Shown in pieces: positions 7,247-13,938 of a DNA stretch of 14,405 nt. This stretch comes from Paenibacillus sp. oral taxon 786 str. D14 (GTDB lineage: Bacteria; Bacillota; Bacilli; Paenibacillales; Paenibacillaceae). A program made the translations under genes and the position numbers. How positions within the stretch are numbered: position 1 is the stretch's first letter; each line of letters begins with the position of its first letter. The notes under the pieces were generated by a model. That model saw only the letters and a program-made list of their open reading frames with translations. It was not told the DNA's origin and made no database searches. The DNA lies in assembly GCF_000159955.1 (NCBI RefSeq), contig NZ_GG695984.1, forward strand, positions 95,719-110,123. Reading direction: 5' to 3'.

Positions 7247-7900
7247 ATGGGAATCCATGCTTATTTTCGCTCCTTAAACGAATTGGAACGCATTTATCGC
7301 TGTCCCGGAAGGTTCAAGTTCGAAGAACATAGCGTGGCGGCGCATTCCTGGAAGGTTGTGCAGTACGCCAAGACTTTAGCTGATATTGAAGAACAGCACG
7401 GCGTTGCTATAGATTGGAAAAAACTGTACGAAATCACGAGCAGCCATGATTATGGTGAGATTTTTATCGGGGATATCAAAACACCGGTCAAACATGCCTC
7501 GGCCGAGCTCAGGAACTTGATTCAGCAAGTTGAAGAAGGCATGGTGCACAATTTCATCGACGAACATATTCCTGTGGAGTTTAAGCCGATCTTTCGCAAC
7601 CAGCTCCGCGAAGGAAAAGACGGTTCTGTTGAAGGGCTGATCCTGGAAGTTGCCGACAAGCTGGATCAGGTCTATGAAGCATTTGCCGAGCTGCAGCGGG
7701 GCAATACGGAGAAAGAGTTCGTCAAGATGTACCGCGATGCGTTGATCAAAATCAAAAATATTCGGCTCCATTGCGTCGATTATTTCCTCCGTGAAATTTT
7801 GACGGACATGGTGCTCGAAGGGACAAGCTCGCCCATTGATATTAAGCAGATTACCGAGGAAGCACTGGAGCAAGCGGGTGGAGTTTTAACCCGCGCCTAA
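7247..7900 (+). CDS. YfbR-like HD-domain 5'-deoxynucleotidase-type phosphohydrolase
   Basis: 217 residues. HD-domain metal phosphohydrolase of the YfbR/HDDC2 type, which removes phosphate from deoxynucleoside 5'-monophosphates in the cytoplasm. Ligands are in place: H33 in AAHSWKV, H67-D68 in SSHDYGEIFIGDIKTPVKH and D137 in EVADKLDQVYEA, close to E. coli YfbR numbering. The ATG at 7247 is preferred: the family usually begins MGIHxxFRSL, and AAGGA at 7231-7235 lies 11 nt upstream. The in-frame ATG at 7235 would overlap that ribosome binding site. It is followed by a cluster of hairpins and is convergent with the serine hydrolase. The substrate is inferred from the family. Confidence 0.85.
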   Translation: MGIHAYFRSLNELERIYRCPGRFKFEEHSVAAHSWKVVQYAKTLADIEEQHGVAIDWKKLYEITSSHDYGEIFIGDIKTPVKHASAELRNLIQQVEEGMVHNFIDEHIPVEFKPIFRNQLREGKDGSVEGLILEVADKLDQVYEAFAELQRGNTEKEFVKMYRDALIKIKNIRLHCVDYFLREILTDMVLEGTSSPIDIKQITEEALEQAGGVLTRA

Positions 7901-7904
7901 AAGT

Positions 7905-7932
7905 AGCCCATTCCAATTCGCTGGAATGGGCT
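7905..7932. terminator. Strong hairpin, likely terminator for the minus-strand hydrolase
   Basis: The 11-bp perfect arms AGCCCATTCCA and TGGAATGGGCT enclose a 6-nt loop. On the minus strand the hairpin is followed by ACTTTTAG, on the plus strand by GTCCC, so it suits transcripts from the right better. Confidence 0.65.
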
Positions 7933-7956
7933 GTCCCACTGTCATCTGAGATGACT

Positions 7957-7975
7957 GCGGGATTACCGCTTTTTT
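7957..7975 (+). terminator. Short intrinsic terminator after the HD-domain gene
   Basis: GCGG-GATTA-CCGC is followed directly by TTTTTT. The stem is short but GC-only; an adjacent GTCATC-TGA-GATGAC hairpin (7941-7955) may stack upstream. Confidence 0.55.
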
Positions 7976-7977
7976 CC

Positions 7978-8900
7978 TTATAAATAAGGTGCAATCCATA
8001 AACGGAACAGTTCTGTTGGAGGTCGGTCCCGCTTCCGTTTATCGTTAGTCAGCACAACAACCGTCTCCAAGAGTGGAATGACATAAATGAACTGCCCCCA
8101 TATCCGCGAGCATAGAAAAAATCAAATTTCGACTGCCCGTCCTCTCCATAGACGTCCGTCCACCAATGCCAAGCATAACAGCCGCGCCAAGGAGCTTCGA
8201 CATCAATCGCAGGCTTTACGGATTCCGCCAAACGTTCCGCCTGGATCACCCGCTGGCCTTCCCATTCACCGCCCTGCAAGTAGAGCAAACCAAATTTCAA
8301 CATGTCCGTTGGACGAAGCCACATGCCAAATCCGCCGGTGTGGATGCCCTGCGGATCCTGCTCCCATCGGTACGTCTCGATGCCCAGCGGGCCGAACAGA
8401 TGCTCCTCGGCGAATTGGGCGACTGGCATACCGGAGGCTTGGACCAGGATCGCCGACAGCAGCTGCGACGCGCCGGAGTTGTACTCCATCCGGTCACCGG
8501 GGCGGTCAGCCATCGGCTGATCCAGCGCAAACTGAACCCAATTAGGCGAACGGGTCATCCGCGGAAAAGAGTTATGCCCGCCAAACTCCGTCCAATTCCA
8601 CCCGCCCGTCATGGTTAACAGATGACGCAACGTAATCTCACGTTTTCGCTCATCCGGATCTTCCTCCAGCTGCGGATAGAAGCAGCGAATCGGAGTGTCG
8701 GGAGGCGGCAGGAGACCGCGGTCCCAGGCGATGCAGAACAGGGCGGAGAGAAAGCTCTTCGTACAGGAGTTAATTTTGGCGAGCTCGTCCACAATTTGTT
8801 CGTTCCGGTAATGTTCAAGCACCAGCCTGCCTTGGGTGTGGATTAAACAGCTTCTTAAATCAAGCGGCGCGATGGCTGCCGAAATGGAAGATAAGTTCAT
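7978..8900 (-). pseudogene. Frameshifted class-C beta-lactamase-fold serine hydrolase (CubicO-type)
   Basis: Penicillin-binding/beta-lactamase-fold serine hydrolase. As the DNA stands, translation from ATG 8898-8900 (AAAGGA 10 nt upstream) gives 283 residues ending at 8049. The S-x-x-K catalytic motif is S45-C-T-K48 and the second motif is Y140-N-S, both intact. At a run of five C on the plus strand (8096-8100), just after ARGYGG, one base appears to be missing. Restoring one G gives GYGGQFIYVIPLLETVVV and continues about 30 more residues to a stop at 7978-7980, for a 307-residue full-length protein. The garbled tail removes the conserved GYGGQ and last beta strands, so the encoded enzyme is probably inactive unless the shift is corrected by slippage or is a sequence error. 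It follows ynfA by 16 nt in an operon. Natural substrate unknown. Confidence 0.85.
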
Positions 8901-8916
8901 AACCTGGATGTCCTTT

Positions 8917-9243
8917 CTAATGTCGTGGTGCCCAGAGAATAATGGAGACGCCGATCAGACAAATGGCGGCGCCAAGCCAATCGTAGAGATCGGGGGTTTT
9001 CTTGTCCACCCACCAGCCCCATAACACAGCGAGCGCAATAAATACGCCGCCATACGCTGCATAAACGCGGCCAAAGTTTGGAAACTTCTGCAGTGTTGGG
9101 ATGATGCCATATACGATCAAAATCAGGCTGCCAGCGATTCCGTACCATAGCGGTTTGGATTCGCGCAACCACAGCCAAACTAAATAGCCACCGCCGATTT
9201 CGGCGAGTCCGGCGACAACAAACAAGAGGATTGCGAGGAGCAT
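8917..9243 (-). CDS. ynfA: YnfA (UPF0060) family inner-membrane protein
   Basis: 108 residues, exactly the family length. It has four hydrophobic helices with the recognisable [20 protein letters not shown] start, [12 protein letters not shown] in the third helix and a closing [17 protein letters not shown]. Members resemble small multidrug-resistance-like four-TM transporters, but the function is not settled. The ATG at 9241-9243 is preceded by AAAGGACGGGG; a longer in-frame opening to 9372 adds unrelated residues and is rejected. A minus-strand -10 TACAAT lies at 9281-9286. The serine hydrolase begins 16 nt after its stop. Confidence 0.92.
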   Translation of the reverse strand: MLLAILLFVVAGLAEIGGGYLVWLWLRESKPLWYGIAGSLILIVYGIIPTLQKFPNFGRVYAAYGGVFIALAVLWGWWVDKKTPDLYDWLGAAICLIGVSIILWAPRH

Positions 9244-9280
9244 GATGCAGCCCCGTCCTTTCACGTTATTTTTACCAAAG

Positions 9281-9286
9281 ATTGTA
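9281..9286 (-). promoter_or_regulatory. Putative -10 element for ynfA operon
   Basis: TACAAT on the minus strand lies about 40 bp upstream of the ynfA start, with only a weak TTTCAT-like -35 about 16 bp further upstream. Confidence 0.4.
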
Positions 9287-9345
9287 CCATGGATCCGCGA
9301 AGATGAAACCTTGATGAAGACGCTGGCGTCTTTGCACGGATGCGC

Positions 9346-9351
9346 TATAAT
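9346..9351 (+). promoter_or_regulatory. Putative -10 element for the thioredoxin-like gene
   Basis: Consensus TATAAT lies 61 bp upstream of the start codon. The -35 at 16-18 bp is poor. Confidence 0.45.
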
Positions 9352-9412
9352 CAATGTAGAGCAAATTTTCAAAATTAAACTATCAAAACTACAATTAAAG
9401 GAGTGGATCCGG

Positions 9413-9730
9413 ATGGAACGTGTCCAATCGGAATCGCAATTCGAACAATTAATTCAAAGAGATCAGTATACGGTGATCAAATTTGATACGACCTGGTGCC
9501 CGGATTGCAAGAACCTCGACCGGTTTATCGGGGATATCATCCAGGAGCATCCGGACAAAGAGTTCTACGCGATGGATGCAGAGGAATTCCAGCCGCTGGC
9601 TGAAGCCAATGAGGTGCGAGGGATTCCCAGCCTGCTCGTCTATAAAAACGGGGAGAAAATCGCCCACCTGCACAGCAAATTCGCCAAGACGCCGGGGCAA
9701 GTCCGCGAATACTTGGAGAGCTTGGCTTAA
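9413..9730 (+). CDS. Thioredoxin-family protein with CPDC active site
   Basis: 105 residues with no signal peptide, so cytoplasmic. A thioredoxin fold is indicated by the [18 protein letters not shown] segment with the redox pair C29-P-D-C32, the cis-proline P72 in [12 protein letters not shown], and a C-terminal helix. The active site is CPDC rather than the CGPC of TrxA, as in several small Bacillus thioredoxin-like proteins; the partner is unknown. AAAGGAG sits 9 nt before the ATG. It is monocistronic and divergent from ynfA. A longer in-frame opening from 9242 has no ribosome binding site and overlaps the ynfA start, so it is rejected. Confidence 0.9.
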   Translation: MERVQSESQFEQLIQRDQYTVIKFDTTWCPDCKNLDRFIGDIIQEHPDKEFYAMDAEEFQPLAEANEVRGIPSLLVYKNGEKIAHLHSKFAKTPGQVREYLESLA

Positions 9731-9767
9731 AGCGGCAGAAGGGATGTTCTTCGCCCAACCTTAATAA

Positions 9768-9887
9768 GGGGATGAGGAACATGAAAATTACGTCGACTTG
9801 ACTGTAGCCGGCATCGGACGATTGAGTTTCCATACGCAGGATGAGTTCTCGCTAGCCGCTCTCGGACGGATGGAGGCCGAGGTTTAA
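9768..9887 (+). pseudogene. Unidentified protein-like open fragment
   Basis: The frame through VDLTVAGIGRLSFHTQDEF and SLAALGRMEAEV to TAA 9885-9887 has normal amino-acid composition and looks like genuine coding sequence. It has no start codon in frame. A well-placed ATG (9781) behind GGGGATGAGG is in another frame and stops after six codons, consistent with a frameshift just after the start. I do not recognise the family. Confidence 0.35.
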
Positions 9888-9888
9888 A

Positions 9889-10075
9889 TTACGCGTTCAG
9901 GGCTGATACCCTTGGATTTGTGGTGGTAACCCGCGCATCCGCCCGAGCCAATTCCGTGATGCCATCCCACAGCACACGGCGGCTCCGCGTATCAAGTCCG
10001 GTTGTAGGTTCGTCGAGGAACAGTACCGGGCGGCAGCGGTCAAGTCGAACTTACGAGGTTTTGAGGAGGGAGCGT
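9889..10075 (-). pseudogene. Remnant of a DrrA-type ABC transporter ATP-binding protein
   Basis: On the minus strand one frame reads RPVLFLDEPTTGLDTRSRR followed by VLWDGITELARADARVTTTN. This covers the Walker B motif and D-loop of drug-resistance ABC ATPases, and the TTTN segment falls where the switch-region TT(Q/H/N)Y is expected. In the neighbouring frame just upstream, KFDLTAAA corresponds to the residues after the ABC signature, so at least one indel separates them. Walker A and the signature are absent and the end is degenerate. It is therefore a non-functional internal fragment of roughly 55-60 codons. Confidence 0.8.
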
Positions 10076-10102
10076 CAAAGATGAACAAGCTGTGACCAAC
10101 AA

Positions 10103-10118
10103 TGTGAAATTTCGCACA
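10103..10118. promoter_or_regulatory. CRP/FNR-like box 1
   Basis: TGTGA-AATTTC-GCACA matches the TGTGA-N6-TCACA consensus of the CRP/FNR family at nine of ten positions. It is centred about 61.5 bp upstream of the inferred lipoprotein transcription start. Confidence 0.6.
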
Positions 10119-10122
10119 TATA

Positions 10123-10138
10123 AGTGAAAAAAATCACA
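10123..10138. promoter_or_regulatory. CRP/FNR-like box 2
   Basis: AGTGA-AAAAAA-TCACA matches the consensus at nine of ten positions. It is centred 20 bp from box 1 and about 41.5 bp upstream of the inferred start, the standard class II activator position. Confidence 0.62.
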
Positions 10139-10165
10139 TTAACAAAAGCCGCTTTTTTTTATAAT
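10139..10165 (+). promoter_or_regulatory. Promoter of the lipoprotein gene
   Basis: TTAACA (10139-10144) and a consensus TATAAT (10160-10165) are separated by 15 bp, a short spacer that fits an activator-dependent promoter. Transcription should begin near 10172. AGGAGG (10185-10190) follows, 8 nt before the ATG. Confidence 0.6.
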
Positions 10166-10198
10166 TCAAACTGAAGAGAAAAACAGGAGGGAAACAAC

Positions 10199-10741
10199 AT
10201 GAAAATGGTCAAAGGATTGGTTGTAGCCGGGCTTGCTGCAGCACTGCTGGCAGGTTGCGGTTCGAATGACGGGAACTCGGCGGCAAACGCCAATAAACCT
10301 GCGGAGCAAACGGACGCCACCACATCGGCTTCGATCGTAAATCAAGCGGATGCGTTCGTGAATGCAGTGAGTGAGAAAGGGACTTGGATCATCGCGATTC
10401 TAAACGACTTGACGGTGGATCAAGATGTTGTTGTTGCCGGCGAATTCCACGATAAAAACGATGCGTCGAAGGACATCTACCGCAAGATCGCGTTGTATGC
10501 GCAGGATGAAGACCATAATGTTACTGCTTCTTACACCTTAACGGTTCCGAAATTGATCGTACAAAGTGAAAACCTGAGAATTCAAGGCGGTACCGTGAAA
10601 GGTGACGTATATGTAGAAGCGAACGGCTTCAACCTGTACGAAAACGCTACGATTGACGGCAACCTTTACTTCGCCAATGCCGACGTGCAAGCCAGCGCGA
10701 AAATCGACGGCAAAGTAACAGGTGCAACGGAAGTTAAATAA
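10199..10741 (+). CDS. Surface lipoprotein with C-terminal beta-helix-like repeats
   Basis: 180 residues. An N-terminal type II signal peptide (KMVKGLVVAGLAAALLAGC) has a lipobox LLAGC with the lipidated C20, so the protein should be anchored on the outer face of the membrane. A polar linker rich in Asn, Ala and Thr runs to about 45. The rest is a conserved-looking domain; from about 118 to 176 short repeats (GGTVKGDVYVEANG, ATIDGNLYFANADV, AKIDGKVTG) resemble the right-handed beta-helix of bactofilin-like or polymer-forming proteins. AGGAGG lies 8 nt upstream of the ATG. The gene is monocistronic, with tandem CRP/FNR-like boxes in its promoter and a strong terminator. Function unknown. Confidence 0.85.
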   Translation: MKMVKGLVVAGLAAALLAGCGSNDGNSAANANKPAEQTDATTSASIVNQADAFVNAVSEKGTWIIAILNDLTVDQDVVVAGEFHDKNDASKDIYRKIALYAQDEDHNVTASYTLTVPKLIVQSENLRIQGGTVKGDVYVEANGFNLYENATIDGNLYFANADVQASAKIDGKVTGATEVK

Positions 10742-10754
10742 CAGCAAAACGAAG

Positions 10755-10787
10755 GGCCAACCGAATGAGGTTGGCCTTGTTTTTTTA
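10755..10787 (+). terminator. Rho-independent terminator of the lipoprotein gene
   Basis: The arms GGCCAACC and GGTTGGCC enclose a 6-nt loop, followed by TTG and seven T. The T-tract reaches into the stop codon of the convergent membrane-protein gene. Confidence 0.92.
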
Positions 10788-11510
10788 GATGAAGAACGAT
10801 TGGATGAAAACATAGATTCCTAAACCAATAATCGCGATACCGCTGATTTTACAGGAGACATAATAGAAATCGCTTGGTTCCGCCTCGCGCACCCATAACC
10901 CGTGTAAGGAGAGATGAAATAAGACGTTTTGCAGCTTCTCAAAGCGGAATAAGCTCCATCCGAAAAACATGAGCACATAGGAGCCGTAGTAGAGCAGCAA
11001 GCTCCCCTGTTTGCTGTGGTATTCGGGAAAGGCCGCTCGGACGATCATACTAGGACTATACAAGCCAACGTGTTCGTCGATGGGCTGGGGGACACCATTG
11101 ATGTTCCATGAGATTTCAGGGACCAACTCGCCCTGATCGTCCAGCCACAACAAGATCTCGTCGTGCGCTTCCACCTGGAACCGCTCCCCTGACGGATAGA
11201 TCACCTCATAGCGTGGAACCCACTGGGCTTCCAGAACGTGGACCTTATATTCCTGCCGATCGATACTTACCCGCTTTTGGCCCGGATCGTTACCGTTCAT
11301 GACCACGACCTCTTGACCGTCATAGGATCGATACGTTACCGCCTGCGGCTCCTGATGGATCGGTCTGAATTTGTCCCCATGCAAGTAAAACACCGCTTCC
11401 GAAAAATAAGGCGCTGTCCAAACACTTATTCCAATAATAACGAGGAGTGCAATTAACAGCTGGGCCCGAGTCGTCCTTGTCCACCGGGTGAACCAAGGTT
11501 TTAACTCCAC
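10785..11510 (-). CDS. Unrecognised membrane protein with three predicted TM helices
   Basis: 241 residues, family not recognised. A positively charged N-terminus precedes TM1 (about 17-36). A soluble segment of about 130 residues follows, rich in beta-type stretches (QEVVVMNGN, YEVIYPSGERFQVEAHDE, ISWNINGVPQPIDEH). Then come TM2 (about 167-187) and TM3 (about 221-241, ending at the C-terminus). By the positive-inside rule the middle domain should be extracellular. The start is GTG at 11508-11510 with GGAGG 8 nt upstream; the overlapping ATG (11510-11512) stops after three codons. A -10-like TATAGT is seen at 11536-11541 on the minus strand. The gene is convergent with the lipoprotein gene, tail to tail. 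Confidence 0.75.
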   Translation of the reverse strand: MELKPWFTRWTRTTRAQLLIALLVIIGISVWTAPYFSEAVFYLHGDKFRPIHQEPQAVTYRSYDGQEVVVMNGNDPGQKRVSIDRQEYKVHVLEAQWVPRYEVIYPSGERFQVEAHDEILLWLDDQGELVPEISWNINGVPQPIDEHVGLYSPSMIVRAAFPEYHSKQGSLLLYYGSYVLMFFGWSLFRFEKLQNVLFHLSLHGLWVREAEPSDFYYVSCKISGIAIIGLGIYVFIQSFFI

Positions 11511-11647
11511 ATTATTATCCTCCCCCCAATCAGATACTATATTTACGTCTTCTTAGGGGTGAGGTTGCGGTTTGCCCGTCCGTATGGTCTAATCGCAGTA
11601 GCTGCGTTCTGCAGCGGAAGTCTCGATCAGGAGGCGAGCGGCTTACG

Positions 11648-11914
11648 TTGGCGGAGTTGTCGGATCTGGTGCATTTGTCCACGTATTATCTGTCGCGGGC
11701 TTTTAAACAGACGACCGGATTTACCGTCATTGAGTACTTTAACAAACTGAAGATCGATAAAGCCAAAGAGCTGATTCTAGAAAGTGATAAAAAAATCAAA
11801 GAAATCGCGTTGGAGCTCGGTTTCGCTGACGAATTCTACTTCAGTCGAATTTTTAAACGGACCGAAGGGATGAGCCCATCGGAATATTACAGCAAAATCG
11901 TCCATGGAGTTTAA
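11648..11914 (+). pseudogene. Truncated AraC-family regulator (C-terminal DNA-binding domain only)
   Basis: 88 residues from a TTG, ending at TAA 11912-11914. It covers most of an AraC/XylS double helix-turn-helix: LAELSDLVHLSTYYLSRAFK is the first HTH, and KKIKEIALELGFADEFYFSR with FKRTEGMSPSEYY is the second. The N-terminal sensor domain and the first DNA-binding helix are missing; no matching residues appear in any frame upstream, although this frame stays open without a start codon. AGGAGG at 11629-11634 is 13 nt before the TTG, too far to be convincing. It is probably the remnant of a regulator of the downstream efflux gene. An independently translated short protein remains possible. Confidence 0.7.
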
Positions 11915-11951
11915 GATAATGCATGGAGTAAAGCTAACCTTCGCGTTAATA

Positions 11952-11980
11952 TTGTCCTGCAAGAATGTTCATCTTATTGT
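11952..11980 (+). promoter_or_regulatory. Candidate promoter of the MFS efflux gene
   Basis: TTGTCC (11952-11957) and TATTGT (11975-11980) are separated by 17 bp; each matches consensus at four of six positions. It is the best pair in the gap before the gene. Confidence 0.4.
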
Positions 11981-12031
11981 TCATCTGCGCGCGCAGGGAA
12001 CAGGGGGGTTACAGAAGGAAGGCTTAAGGTT

Positions 12032-13240
12032 ATGCCGATTTGGAAAAGAAATTTGATCGTTTGCTGGTTCGGCATGTTTGTGACAGGCGTGGGCATGAGC
12101 CAGCTTGCACCAATCCTGCCGCTTTACATCAAGGAGCTGGGAGTGGATCAGGCCGATGCGGTGTCCCGGTATTCGGGACTGGCCTTTGGCATCACGTTTA
12201 TCGTCTCGGCGATTTTCTCGCCGATTTGGGGGCTTGCGGCTGATAAATTTGGCCGGAAACCGATGCTCTTACGGGCCAGCCTGGGGATGGCGATTATCAT
12301 TGGGTGCATGGGGTTTGTCACCAATGTCCACATGCTGATCGCCCTTCGGTTCCTGCAAGGCATCATTACCGGCTACAGCACCGCTTGCACGACGCTGATT
12401 GCGACGCAAACGGACAAGGAGCACGCCGGCTGGGCACTAGGGCTCTTGTCTACGTCCAATATCGCCGGCTCGCTGCTAGGTCCAACGATCGGTGGATTTA
12501 TCGCTGAACACGCCGGGCTTCAAGAGACCTTTTTCTTAACTGGCGGACTGATGCTGATCGCCTTCATCATGACGCTGTTGTTCGTGAAAGAGACGTTTGT
12601 GCGTTCGGAAGTGAAGGTGGCGGGCATGAAGGAAGTATGGGGCGCGCTTCCGGAAAAAAGCTTGACGGTGACGCTGTTCGCCATGTTCTTTATGCTGAGT
12701 GTCGCCATGTATTCGGTGGAGCCGGTCCTTACCGTGTACGTGAATGAAATCTCCCGTAACAGCAGCCATGTGGCGATGTTGGCCGGTATGATTTTCTCGG
12801 CATCCGGGTTGGCTAATATTTGGGCAGCGCCAAAGCTAGGGAAGCTGTCCGACCGGATTGGCGCTCATAAAGTGATGCTGGCAGCGCTCTTGGTCTCGGG
12901 GATCTTGTTTGTCCCGCAGGCGATGGCACGCAATCCCTGGGAGTTGATGGGGCTGCGGTTCCTGCTGGGAGCTGCTGCAGGGGGACTCAATCCCTCGGTG
13001 AACACCCTCATTAAGAAAATTACCCCGGCGCATCTAACCGGCCGGGTATTTGGATTAAGTATGGCGGCTGGCTACTTGGGAGTATTCGCCGGTTCGGTGC
13101 TGGGCGGTCAAGTTGCGGCTTGGTTTGGCATCCCGTATGTCTTCCTGCTGACCAGCGTGTTGCTCCTGATTAACGCAGCTTGGGTATATGCAAAGGTGTA
13201 TAAAAAGCTGCGGGAGCCCAGCCATTCGGCAGCTCTGTAA
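12032..13240 (+). CDS. MFS drug-efflux transporter, DHA1 family, MdtG-like
   Basis: 402 residues with 12 predicted membrane helices, the usual size for DHA1 drug:proton antiporters. Motif A is seen as GLAADKFGRKPMLLRASLGMA after TM2, and the SLLGPTIGGF segment in TM5 corresponds to antiporter motif C. The overall pattern is closest to MdtG-type exporters. It should export small hydrophobic drugs or metabolites in exchange for protons at the cell membrane. GGAAGG lies 9 nt upstream of the ATG. It follows a truncated AraC-type regulator and precedes the YecD-like gene by 33 bp, probably in one transcript. Substrate not predictable. Confidence 0.9.
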   Translation: MPIWKRNLIVCWFGMFVTGVGMSQLAPILPLYIKELGVDQADAVSRYSGLAFGITFIVSAIFSPIWGLAADKFGRKPMLLRASLGMAIIIGCMGFVTNVHMLIALRFLQGIITGYSTACTTLIATQTDKEHAGWALGLLSTSNIAGSLLGPTIGGFIAEHAGLQETFFLTGGLMLIAFIMTLLFVKETFVRSEVKVAGMKEVWGALPEKSLTVTLFAMFFMLSVAMYSVEPVLTVYVNEISRNSSHVAMLAGMIFSASGLANIWAAPKLGKLSDRIGAHKVMLAALLVSGILFVPQAMARNPWELMGLRFLLGAAAGGLNPSVNTLIKKITPAHLTGRVFGLSMAAGYLGVFAGSVLGGQVAAWFGIPYVFLLTSVLLLINAAWVYAKVYKKLREPSHSAAL

Positions 13241-13273
13241 AGTATACAAGAGAAGGGAAGTTCAGCAGAAATA

Positions 13274-13870
13274 ATGGAAATGATCCAACCCGAAACGAAC
13301 ACGATGATCCTTGCGGAAAAAAACGCACTCGTGCTTATCGATTTACAGCAAGGGATTTGCCATCCGTCCCGACAAAGTGCGCCGTACGACAGTGCGGAAG
13401 TCGTAAGAAACGCGAGCCGGTTGGCCCAGGCATTTGCCGAAGAAGGCGGATTTGTGGTGCTTGTCCGCGTATCTACGTTGGATGGCAAGGATATGCTCAA
13501 GCCTGATACCGACGGTCATCTCAGTCCAGGCGCTTACCCTGAAGGTTGGGATGAAATCGTGCCAGAACTGGCCAATATTCAAGGGACCCATGTCGTGACG
13601 AAACGCCAATGGGGTGCTTTTTACGGCACAGATCTGGATCTGCAGCTGCGGCGGCGGGGCATCGATACGATCGTGCTCTGCGGCATCTCCACCTCCATCG
13701 GGGTGGACACGACCGCGCGCGAAGCGTTTCAGCATGGGTACCATCAAATCTTCGTCGAGGATGCCATGACGGCATCAACAAAAGAGGAGCATGACTACGT
13801 CTGCCGCTATATCTTCCCACGCATCGGCAAGATTCGGTCTACGGAAGAGGTATTGGCGGCGCTGCGGTAA
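13274..13870 (+). CDS. Isochorismatase-family protein, YecD-like
   Basis: 198 residues, cysteine-hydrolase/isochorismatase fold, cytoplasmic. The conserved aspartate is in VLIDLQQG and the lysine in [18 protein letters not shown]. The segment [17 protein letters not shown] follows. At the position of the nucleophilic cysteine of nicotinamidase-type members there is a glycine, as in E. coli YecD, whose [21 protein letters not shown] recall as nearly identical. The reaction is unknown; it should not use a Cys nucleophile. The ATG is 14 nt from AAGGGAAG, a loose ribosome binding site. It is likely co-transcribed with the upstream efflux gene and is followed by a strong terminator. Confidence 0.88.
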   Translation: MEMIQPETNTMILAEKNALVLIDLQQGICHPSRQSAPYDSAEVVRNASRLAQAFAEEGGFVVLVRVSTLDGKDMLKPDTDGHLSPGAYPEGWDEIVPELANIQGTHVVTKRQWGAFYGTDLDLQLRRRGIDTIVLCGISTSIGVDTTAREAFQHGYHQIFVEDAMTASTKEEHDYVCRYIFPRIGKIRSTEEVLAALR

Positions 13871-13892
13871 ATAGAGCCAGGCAATAAAGTAA

Positions 13893-13925
13893 AGCCTTGA
13901 ACCCAGCGGTTCAAGGCTCTTTTTG
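13893..13925 (+). terminator. Rho-independent terminator after the isochorismatase-family gene
   Basis: A perfect 10-bp stem AGCCTTGAAC / GTTCAAGGCT with a 6-nt loop is followed by C and five T. Confidence 0.92.
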
Positions 13926-13938
13926 CGTTCAGCGTGCG

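Larger units (their letters stand above)
9731..10198. other. Decayed intergenic stretch without an intact gene
   Basis: These 468 bp hold no complete gene. They contain a plus-strand open fragment (9768-9887), a minus-strand remnant of a DrrA-type ABC ATPase (about 9889-10075), an orphan GGAGG plus four-codon ATG opening (10081-10095), and then the regulatory region of the lipoprotein gene (10103-10190). The pattern is that of an old deletion or rearrangement junction. Confidence 0.7.

Noticed and set aside
7998..8042. Inverted repeat ATAAACGGAA ... TTCCGTTTAT as an operator or terminator
   Set aside because: It lies within the reconstructed coding sequence of the frameshifted hydrolase and has no T-run, so the match is probably incidental.
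9242..9412. N-terminal extension of the thioredoxin-like protein
   Set aside because: No ribosome binding site, contains the likely promoter TATAAT, and adds residues unlike the thioredoxin fold.
9897..10088. 63-codon minus-strand opening as a small gene
   Set aside because: Most of it is the wrong frame of the ABC ATPase remnant; only KFDLTAAA appears to be inherited from that gene.
10081..10095. Four-codon ATG opening behind GGAGGG as a leader peptide
   Set aside because: It sits at the edge of the decayed stretch and upstream of the lipoprotein promoter, so it would not be on the lipoprotein transcript; more likely the scar of a lost gene start.
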